From positions 1-5,576 of the forward strand of contig JAISSG010000094.1 in the NCBI GenBank assembly GCA_031273185.1: 5,576 bases of DNA. Reading direction: 5' to 3'. This DNA is from Treponema sp. (GTDB lineage: Bacteria > Spirochaetota > Spirochaetia > Treponematales > Breznakiellaceae). The position numbers were made by a program, and so were the translations under genes. The notes beneath the pieces are model-generated. The model was not told where the DNA came from. It was given only the letters and a program-made list of their open reading frames with translations, and made no database searches. Below are positions 1 to 4,593 of this stretch, piece by piece. The number at the start of each line of letters is the position of its first letter. Within the stretch, counting starts at the first letter, position 1.

Positions 1-101
1 CCGGAGCCGGTCGGGCTCTCGACAACCACCGCCTGGCTGTCTTCAAGCGCCGATAAAATTTTTTTATGATTTTTGTAGACAGGAAGTTCAAGATAGTGCA
101 T
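1..101 (-). CDS. ATP-dependent helicase, DEAH/HrpA-like, N-terminal fragment (runs off window)
   Basis: Reading the minus strand from an ATG at 101-99 gives 33 open codons with a typical helicase start: MHYLELPVY, then a Lys-rich helix, an ILSALEDSQ segment, and VVVESPTGSG at residues 25-34. The last part is a Walker A P-loop (GxxGSGKT type) cut just before the expected Lys-Thr. The order LPVY, I..AL, Q.VVV, P-loop matches the N-terminus of HrpA/HrpB-type DEAH RNA helicases, which unwind nucleic acid using ATP. The ESPTGSG wording also occurs in Rad3/FANCJ-like helicases, so the subfamily is inferred. No Shine-Dalgarno precedes the ATG; an in-frame GTG eight codons upstream is possible but also lacks one. 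The gene is transcribed divergently from ppdK. At 101 bases it is too short for most ORF callers. Confidence 0.72.
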   Translation of the reverse strand, partial: MHYLELPVYKNHKKILSALEDSQAVVVESPTGS

Positions 102-104
102 AAT
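76..104 (+). promoter_or_regulatory. Candidate sigma70 promoter P1 for ppdK
   Basis: TAGACA (76-81) and CATAAT (99-104) are separated by exactly 17 bases and match the -35/-10 consensus at 10 of 12 positions. Transcription would begin near 111, giving a leader of about 104 bases before the ppdK ATG. The -10 box lies over the start codon of the divergent helicase gene (99-101), so transcription from here and helicase transcription probably interfere. This is a pattern match by eye; no transcript evidence is available. Confidence 0.5.
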
Positions 105-107
105 ATA

Positions 108-136
108 ACTATACAGGGACTTCACATTTTTGTCGA
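108..136 (-). promoter_or_regulatory. Candidate sigma70 promoter for the divergent helicase gene
   Basis: On the minus strand TCGACA (complement of 131-136) and TATAGT (complement of 108-113) are spaced by 17 bases and match consensus at 10 of 12 positions. The expected start of transcription, 6-7 bases past the -10, falls at 101-102, on or next to the A of the helicase ATG. That would make a leaderless messenger, in keeping with the absence of a Shine-Dalgarno. Its -35 overlaps the -35 of the plus-strand promoter P2. Confidence 0.45.
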
Positions 137-158
137 TTGTGGTATATTGTGGTATGAT
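130..158 (+). promoter_or_regulatory. Candidate extended -10 promoter P2 for ppdK
   Basis: TTGTCG (130-135) and TATGAT (153-158) have 17-base spacing; TGG at 150-152 supplies an extended -10 motif. Matches are 4 of 6 at -35 and 5 of 6 at -10. Transcription would start near 165, inside a run of eight A (160-167), leaving a leader of about 50 bases. It shares its -35 region with the minus-strand helicase promoter, so the two are unlikely to be occupied together. Confidence 0.45.
136..155 (+). repeat. Perfect 10-bp tandem repeat (ATTGTGGTAT x2)
   Basis: ATTGTGGTAT occurs at 136-145 and again at 146-155 with no mismatch. Each copy contains TGTGG followed by a TATxxT box (TATATT at 143-148, TATGAT at 153-158), so the repeat duplicates an extended -10 element one helical turn apart. 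It could be two alternative promoter registers or a two-site operator on one face of the helix; the sequence alone does not decide. Confidence 0.6.
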
Positions 159-213
159 GAAAAAAAAGGGGCGGTGTATTTTTGGTTTTGCACTGAGCCA
201 TAAACGGAGGTAG
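154..213 (+). CDS. Possible 19-codon leader peptide upstream of ppdK
   Basis: ATG at 154 opens a short frame (MMKKKGRCIFGFALSHKRR) that ends at TAG 211-213. The stop overlaps the end of the ppdK Shine-Dalgarno and lies one base before the ppdK ATG at 215. The peptide has basic ends and a short hydrophobic middle. Ribosomes finishing it would be released on the ppdK start, so translational coupling is possible. Only a transcript from P1 would contain it, because P2 starts downstream of its ATG. Against it: the ribosome site before 154 is weak (only GTGG at 149-152), and a frame this short can arise by chance. Confidence 0.22.
   Translation: MMKKKGRCIFGFALSHKRR
206..211 (+). promoter_or_regulatory. 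ppdK ribosome binding site
   Basis: GGAGGT at 206-211 is a strong Shine-Dalgarno. The spacing from GGAGG to the ATG at 215 is only four bases, slightly short, but no other start fits. The TAG stop of the possible leader peptide shares its last T with this site. Confidence 0.75.
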
Positions 214-214
214 C

Positions 215-3200
215 ATGGCGAAAGAAAAATACGTTTATTTTTTTGGAGAAGGCAAAGCCGAGGGCGATGCCAAAATGAAAGAGGTGCTTGGCGGCAAGGG
301 CGCCAACCTTGCCGAGATGACCAATCTTGGAATATCGGTTCCTCCAGGCTTTACCATTTCAACCAGCGTCTGCGCTGGATATTACGAAAATAAAGGCAAG
401 TATTCCGCGGCAATCAAGGCGGAAGTTGAAGCCGGGCTGAAACGGCTCGAAAAAGTGATGAAAAAGAAACTGGGCGATCCTGTCGATCCTTTGCTGGTCT
501 CGGTTCGCTCGGGCGCGGCGGTTTCCATGCCCGGCATGATGGACACGATCCTCAACCTCGGCATGAACGACCGGGCGGTGCAAGGCCTGGCGAAGAAAAC
601 CAGCAACCCCCGCTTTGCATGGGACGCCTATCGGCGCTTTATCCAGATGTACGGCGACGTGGTGATGGGCATCGGGCGCGATTTGTTTGAGGAAGCTATT
701 TCTTCCATTAAAAAAACGAATGGCTACGAGCTTGACACCCAGCTTACCGCCAAGGACCTTGAACACCTTGTCGATGCGTACAAGAAAATCGTGCGGCAGC
801 ATAAAGGCGAGGATTTTCCCCAGGCGCCGCTGAGCCAGCTTTGGGGGGCTATCAACGCCGTTTTTGGCTCGTGGATGAACGAGCGGGCAATCAAGTACAG
901 GAAAATTAACGGTATTCACGACCTTATGGGGACGGCGGTAAACGTGCAGTCCATGGTGTTCGGCAACTTCGGCGAGGATTCCGGCACCGGCGTGTGCTTC
1001 AGCCGCGATCCGAGTACCGGCATAAACGTGTTCTACGGCGAGTACCTGATGAACGCCCAGGGCGAGGACGTGGTGGCCGGCATCAGGACGCCCGAAAAAA
1101 TCGCCACGCTGGAAAAACGAAATCCCAAAATTTACAAAGAGCTTGTCGGCATCAAGAACAAGCTGGAGAAGCACTTCAAGGACATGCAGGACCTTGAGTT
1201 CACCGTGCAGCAGGGCAAGCTGTTCCTGCTCCAGACGAGGAACGGCAAGCGCGCCGGGACCGCTGCGGTAAAATGCGCCGTTGACATGGTCAACGAGGGC
1301 CTCATCGATAAAAAAACAGCCATCCTGCGGGTAACGCCGGCGCACCTTGACCAACTCCTCCACCCGATGATCGATCCATCTGCGGCTGGGCACGCCAGGT
1401 CCCTTACCAAGGGATTGAACGCATCCCCCGGCGCCGCCGCGGGCAAAATTGTGTTTACCGCAAAGGACGCGGAGGCTTGGCACCAGCGGGGCGAGAAAGT
1501 CCTCCTGGTAAGGAAGGAAACCAGCCCCGAGGATATCAGCGGCATGGTGGCGTCCCAGGGCATACTTACCTCGACGGGCGGCATGACCAGCCACGCGGCG
1601 GTTGTGGCCCGGGGCGTGGGCACTCCCTGCGTTGCCGGCGCGAAAGGCATCAGCGTCGAAGGAAACACCGTTGTTATCGGCGACAAAACCTACAACGAAG
1701 GCGACTGGCTTACCATCGACGGATCCACCGGCGACGTGTACGACGGCAAGCTGGGCCTTATAGCCCCTGCCGTATCGCAGGACATGAACACCTTCCTTAA
1801 ATGGTGCGACGAAGTGCGCGCCGGGGCTGTCAGGGGCAATGTCAAGGGCTTTGAGATATGGACCAACGCCGACCAGCCGGAAGACGCAAGGCGGGCCTTT
1901 GATTTCGGGGCGCAGGGCATAGGCCTGTGCCGCACCGAGCATATGTTCTTTGGAAAGGACAAGCTGATACACTTCCGCGCCATGATCGTCGCCGACAACG
2001 AAGACGAGCGCAAGAAACGGCTTGGGGAAATTCTTCCCCTCCAGCAGAAAGACTTCCACGGCATTTTCAAGGCGATGGAGGGCCGCCCGGTGGTGATCCG
2101 CCTGCTCGACCCGCCGCTGCACGAATTTGTCCCCCATGCGAGGGAGGAGGTGGAAGAGCTTGCCGCCTACCTCGGCGTTGGCGCGGACACCCTGCAGCCG
2201 AAGATCGACAAGCTGGTGGAATCCAACCCCATGCTGGGGCACCGTGGATGCCGCCTTGCCGTCACCTTCCCCGAAATTTACGACATGCAGGTTGAGGCTA
2301 TCGCCCGCGCCGCCGTGGAATGCGTCAGGGAAAACATCCCCGTTCACCCTGAGATTATGATCCCCATTGTTATTACCGCCCGCGAGCTTAAACTGCTTCG
2401 CCCCAACGTGGAGAGGGTTCTGGAAAAAGTTTTCGCCGAGACAAAAACAGAAGTCCCGGTAAAGATCGGCACGATGATCGAAGTGCCCCGCGCCGCCATC
2501 CGCGCCGCCCACATCGCAAAATATGCGGACTTCTTCAGCTTTGGGACCAACGACCTTACCCAGATGACCTTCGCGCTCAGCCGCGACGACGTTGTCTCGT
2601 TCCTGCCCGTGTACCTTGAGAAGAAGGTGCTTGACGTTGATCCGTTCAAGACGATCGACGAGGACGGCGTGGGCAGTTTGATGCTCCTCTGTATCAACGG
2701 GGGACGCTCGGTAAAGCCCAATCTCAAGATCGGCATCTGCGGGGAGCATGGCGGGGATCCCTCGACCATTGACTTCTGCTACCGATCGGGGCTGAGTTAT
2801 GTTTCATGTTCACCATTCCGGGTGCCGCTGGCTCGTCTTGCCGGCGCGCAAGCGGTTATCAATAATTCCGGAAAGAACACAAAGGGAGGGGAACAAGCGA
2901 AGACTCGCAAACCCGCCTCTGCCAAGGTGAAGGGCAGTAATAAACCTGAGAAGAAGGGGGACGAGAAGATGGCAGAAGTTGCCAAGAAGCCTGCGGCGAA
3001 AAAACCTGCGGCGAAGAAGACCACGGTGAAGAAGACCGCGGCGAAGAAACCTGCGGCGAAAAAGACCGCGGCGGCGAAGAAGCCTGCGGTGAAGAAGACC
3101 GCAGCGGCGAAGAAACCTGCGGTAAAGAAACCCGCGGCGAAGAAGACCACGGTGAAGAAGACCGCAGCGGCGAAAAAGCCTGCGGTAAAGAAGCCTGCGG

Positions 3201-3277
3201 CGGCGAAGAAACCCGCGGCAGCAAAGAAACCCGCGGTGGAGAAGCCCGTTGAGGTAAAGACCTGGGGTGATTTCTAG
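215..3277 (+). CDS. ppdK: Pyruvate, phosphate dikinase with an H1-like Lys/Ala/Pro C-terminal extension
   Basis: This cytoplasmic enzyme interconverts pyruvate + ATP + Pi with PEP + AMP + PPi. In PPi-using glycolysis it can run toward pyruvate and ATP. The N-terminal nucleotide domain shows GGKGANLAEM (26-35), VRSGA with Arg98, and MPGMMDT (105-111). The swivelling phosphohistidine domain has GGMTSHAAVVARG with His460 and the regulatory-type Thr458. The PEP/pyruvate barrel has Arg573 (CRTEH), Arg629 (VIRLLDPP), Glu756 (MIEVPRAA), Asn779-Asp780 (GTNDLTQ) and catalytic Cys842 (CGEHGGDP). All key residues expected from the Clostridium symbiosum enzyme (about 874 aa) are present, at offsets of +5 to +12, so the normal body should end near residue 885. 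The remaining 135 residues are an unusual basic tail: a Lys-rich linker (886-918), then KKPAA/KKTAA/KKTTV-type repeats (924-1005), ending TWGDF. The start is fixed by GGAGG at 206-210. The gene is probably transcribed from P1/P2 and terminated at the 3313-3348 hairpin. Confidence 0.97.
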   Translation: MAKEKYVYFFGEGKAEGDAKMKEVLGGKGANLAEMTNLGISVPPGFTISTSVCAGYYENKGKYSAAIKAEVEAGLKRLEKVMKKKLGDPVDPLLVSVRSGAAVSMPGMMDTILNLGMNDRAVQGLAKKTSNPRFAWDAYRRFIQMYGDVVMGIGRDLFEEAISSIKKTNGYELDTQLTAKDLEHLVDAYKKIVRQHKGEDFPQAPLSQLWGAINAVFGSWMNERAIKYRKINGIHDLMGTAVNVQSMVFGNFGEDSGTGVCFSRDPSTGINVFYGEYLMNAQGEDVVAGIRTPEKIATLEKRNPKIYKELVGIKNKLEKHFKDMQDLEFTVQQGKLFLLQTRNGKRAGTAAVKCAVDMVNEGLIDKKTAILRVTPAHLDQLLHPMIDPSAAGHARSLTKGLNASPGAAAGKIVFTAKDAEAWHQRGEKVLLVRKETSPEDISGMVASQGILTSTGGMTSHAAVVARGVGTPCVAGAKGISVEGNTVVIGDKTYNEGDWLTIDGSTGDVYDGKLGLIAPAVSQDMNTFLKWCDEVRAGAVRGNVKGFEIWTNADQPEDARRAFDFGAQGIGLCRTEHMFFGKDKLIHFRAMIVADNEDERKKRLGEILPLQQKDFHGIFKAMEGRPVVIRLLDPPLHEFVPHAREEVEELAAYLGVGADTLQPKIDKLVESNPMLGHRGCRLAVTFPEIYDMQVEAIARAAVECVRENIPVHPEIMIPIVITARELKLLRPNVERVLEKVFAETKTEVPVKIGTMIEVPRAAIRAAHIAKYADFFSFGTNDLTQMTFALSRDDVVSFLPVYLEKKVLDVDPFKTIDEDGVGSLMLLCINGGRSVKPNLKIGICGEHGGDPSTIDFCYRSGLSYVSCSPFRVPLARLAGAQAVINNSGKNTKGGEQAKTRKPASAKVKGSNKPEKKGDEKMAEVAKKPAAKKPAAKKTTVKKTAAKKPAAKKTAAAKKPAVKKTAAAKKPAVKKPAAKKTTVKKTAAAKKPAVKKPAAAKKPAAAKKPAVEKPVEVKTWGDF
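2954..2960 (+). promoter_or_regulatory. Internal Shine-Dalgarno within the ppdK tail
   Basis: AAGGGGG at 2954-2960 can pair with the 16S anti-Shine-Dalgarno over seven bases with one G-U wobble. It lies eight bases before an in-frame ATG at 2969 (Met919 of the dikinase frame), an ideal spacing. Lys/Glu/Gly codons make purine-rich stretches common here, so chance is a real alternative. Confidence 0.35.
2969..3277 (+). CDS. Possible nested start: free-standing 102-aa histone H1-like basic protein
   Basis: An in-frame internal start at ATG 2969 would give MAEVAKKPAAKK followed by the whole repeat region and the TWGDF end: 102 residues with 34 Lys and four acidic residues. Small bacterial H1-like proteins (Hc1/Hc2, AlgP type) and HU tails have this composition and bind DNA or RNA without sequence specificity. 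The start has a Shine-Dalgarno at 2954-2960. The frame is the same as ppdK, so codon usage cannot tell a separate product from a simple tail. It could be only the dikinase tail, a second product from the same messenger, or a former separate gene fused to ppdK. Confidence 0.3.
   Translation: MAEVAKKPAAKKPAAKKTTVKKTAAKKPAAKKTAAAKKPAVKKTAAAKKPAVKKPAAKKTTVKKTAAAKKPAVKKPAAAKKPAAAKKPAVEKPVEVKTWGDF
2984..3229 (+). repeat. Coding repeat: 16 units of KK(P/T)(A/T)(A/V) pentapeptide, some with an extra Ala
   Basis: Residues 924-1005 of the dikinase frame contain 16 Lys-Lys pairs spaced by five or six residues, each followed mostly by PAA, PAV, TAAA or TTV. A higher-order duplication is visible: a 32-base stretch at 3008-3039 is identical to 3134-3165, an offset of 126 bases (42 codons). 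KKTAAAKKPAVKK occurs three times (from residues 949, 960 and 981). The DNA is strongly purine-rich on the plus strand. Six-residue units next to five-residue ones point to growth by in-frame slippage or unequal recombination, so copy number may vary between strains. Confidence 0.9.
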
Positions 3278-3312
3278 CAGGTTTCCGGCTTAATTAAAAA
3301 TTAGTTCTTGTT

Positions 3313-3360
3313 TTAGCAAAAGCCCGACGCAAGCCGGGCTTTTGCTAAGGGGTTTATTTT
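3313..3360 (+). terminator. Rho-independent terminator after ppdK
   Basis: A perfect 14-base-pair stem (3313-3326 with 3335-3348) encloses an eight-base loop and has a GC core of GCCCG/CGGGC. The U-rich tract (TTTATTTT, 3353-3360) follows after four G rather than directly, which may make it leaky. The minus-strand side has no U tract, so it acts on plus-strand transcripts. It starts 36 bases after the ppdK stop and its tail runs into the start of the next gene. Confidence 0.75.
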
Positions 3361-3361
3361 G
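3347..3361 (+). promoter_or_regulatory. Ribosome site and TTG start of the OmpA-domain gene
   Basis: AAGGGG at 3347-3352 lies six bases before TTG at 3359-3361. This decides the start: the resulting N-terminus is a good signal peptide, and no ATG or GTG occurs nearby in frame. The first two bases of the site are the last two of the terminator stem, so hairpin folding and ribosome access may compete. Confidence 0.65.
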
Positions 3362-4567
3362 GTTTTACGCAAATTTCCGTTGCTGTTCGCGGTGCTGGCG
3401 TTATGGCTTTTTCCGGCAGAAGCCGAGGAGTTTTTGTACAAGCACCAGGCCGGCGATCGCTACCGTATTCTCTCAACCGTTAATGAGGATGTATACATCG
3501 ATTACCGCCCAAGCCACAGGGCGGAAATCCTCAACCGCATAGCCGTAGAGGTCACGGAGGAATCCGAGGGGAGGGGGACGCACCGGGCGGTTTTTCAGAC
3601 CTCTGAACGCGCGATAAATACATCCGGTGTTGGAAGGATCTACCAGTGGGCCAGGGAATACGAGTCTGAATTTGTGCGGGATCGCCTTGGCCGCATGAGC
3701 ATCGACAGGAGCTACTTCATGCCCGTGGTGCGCGACGTGCCGGTTTTTCCCGGCAGGGACCTAAAGCCCGGCGACAAGTGGAGCCATGAAGGGCATGAGG
3801 TGCATGATTTCCGCGACAGTTTTGGCATACAGGAACCGTACCGCATACCGTTTACCGCTGACTATGTATACCTGGGGGATCGCACATGGAAGGGCAAAAC
3901 CTACCCGGCGTTTTCGGTAAGCTACCGTGTTCAGTCGGAACCGCCTGCGGTTTCCGGCAGGATATGGCCGCGGCGGATCATGGGGGCCTCCGATCAGACG
4001 GTGTTCTGGGACAGCGACATGGGGGAGGCCGTCGCCTACACCGAGGAATTTCGCTACGTTTTTGAGTTCTCCAATGGCCGGACGGTGGAATACCGGGGAA
4101 CGGCGGAGGCCGAGATTATCGAGTCCGTTGTCATGGACAAGGAAAAAATGATCGAGGAGATAACCGAGGAACTCCAGCGGCTGGACATTGCCGACGTTAC
4201 CGTGCGGGCGGTGGACGAGGGGATAACCATCAGCCTCGACAACATCCAGTTCCAGGCGGACACGGCGATTATGCTCCCTGGCGAACGGGAAAAACTCGAC
4301 AAGATTGTCGAGATACTCAGGCATTACCAGGACCGCGACATACTGGTCGGCGGCCACACCGCCCTTGCCGGCACCGCCGGGGGGCGGCAAAGGCTTTCGG
4401 CGGAGCGGGCCGGGGTTGTCGCCAATTACATTATCGACCGAAACGCCCGCACGCCGGATCGCGTGGTGGTGCGCGGCTACGGCGCGGACAGGCCGGTTGC
4501 GGACAACCGCACGCCGGAGGGCATGCGCCGCAACCGCCGCGTCGAGATTACGCTTCTTGAGAATTAA
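3359..4567 (+). CDS. Exported protein with C-terminal OmpA-like peptidoglycan-binding domain
   Basis: The 402-residue product starts with a signal peptide: basic MVLRK, a hydrophobic core [11 protein letters not shown], and an AEA cleavage motif near residue 22. A Tyr/Arg-rich region (about 23-255), whose fold I do not recognise, follows, then a short charged helix (259-275). The OmpA-like domain spans about 288-402: a [11 protein letters not shown] entry strand, GGHTALAGT (331-339), [13 protein letters not shown] (346-358), [12 protein letters not shown] (372-383) and NRRVEI (392-397). Such domains tether envelope proteins to peptidoglycan in the periplasm. The usual Asp of GHTD is Ala335, while Arg350 of the LSxxRA motif is kept. 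The start is TTG with a Shine-Dalgarno at 3347-3352. No convincing own promoter is visible between ppdK and this gene, so read-through past the hairpin is likely. The general layout resembles treponemal OmpA-domain proteins, by memory only. Confidence 0.88.
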   Translation: MVLRKFPLLFAVLALWLFPAEAEEFLYKHQAGDRYRILSTVNEDVYIDYRPSHRAEILNRIAVEVTEESEGRGTHRAVFQTSERAINTSGVGRIYQWAREYESEFVRDRLGRMSIDRSYFMPVVRDVPVFPGRDLKPGDKWSHEGHEVHDFRDSFGIQEPYRIPFTADYVYLGDRTWKGKTYPAFSVSYRVQSEPPAVSGRIWPRRIMGASDQTVFWDSDMGEAVAYTEEFRYVFEFSNGRTVEYRGTAEAEIIESVVMDKEKMIEEITEELQRLDIADVTVRAVDEGITISLDNIQFQADTAIMLPGEREKLDKIVEILRHYQDRDILVGGHTALAGTAGGRQRLSAERAGVVANYIIDRNARTPDRVVVRGYGADRPVADNRTPEGMRRNRRVEITLLEN

Positions 4568-4585
4568 CGCAAAAACCGCTATTCT
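4557..4585 (+). promoter_or_regulatory. Weak candidate promoter for uvrA
   Basis: TTGAGA (4557-4562, 5 of 6) and TATTCT (4580-4585, 4 of 6) are 17 bases apart at the end of the OmpA-domain gene. The predicted transcript start, 4592-4593, is one or two bases before the uvrA ATG, which would leave almost no leader. The -10 is poor in its middle, so co-transcription with the upstream gene is the main alternative. Confidence 0.25.
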
Positions 4586-4593
4586 GGTATCAC

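Noticed and set aside
102..214. A riboswitch or structured attenuator in the ppdK leader
   Set aside because: I could find no convincing stem-loops or known aptamer motif in this short AT-rich stretch; the promoters, repeat and short frame explain it better.
359..2749. A 796-codon open frame on the minus strand opposite ppdK
   Set aside because: It lies entirely within an unmistakable dikinase gene, its product has no recognisable motifs and an odd His/Val/Gly-rich composition, and long antisense frames are expected opposite GC-rich third positions.
2881..2891. AAAGGGAGGGG as a ribosome binding site
   Set aside because: No ATG, GTG or TTG follows within a usable distance, so it is kept only as a possible slippage run.
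2797..3224. Two minus-strand frames rich in Phe/Ala or Ser/Pro over the ppdK tail
   Set aside because: They are complements of the Lys/Ala/Pro codon repeat; the low complexity is inherited from the sense strand and no ribosome site supports them.
2984..3229. A CRISPR-like or noncoding satellite array
   Set aside because: Units are 15-18 bases with no unique spacers, they vary in whole codons, and the reading frame is kept throughout, so this is a coding repeat.
3342..3542. A 66-codon plus-strand frame at the start of the OmpA-domain gene
   Set aside because: It overlaps the signal-peptide region in another frame, is rich in Arg/Cys, and starts inside the terminator stem; the 3359 frame has a proper signal peptide and ribosome site.
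3761..4390. A 209-codon minus-strand frame inside the OmpA-domain gene
   Set aside because: It is the antisense shadow of a gene with clear domain motifs, and it has no motif of its own.
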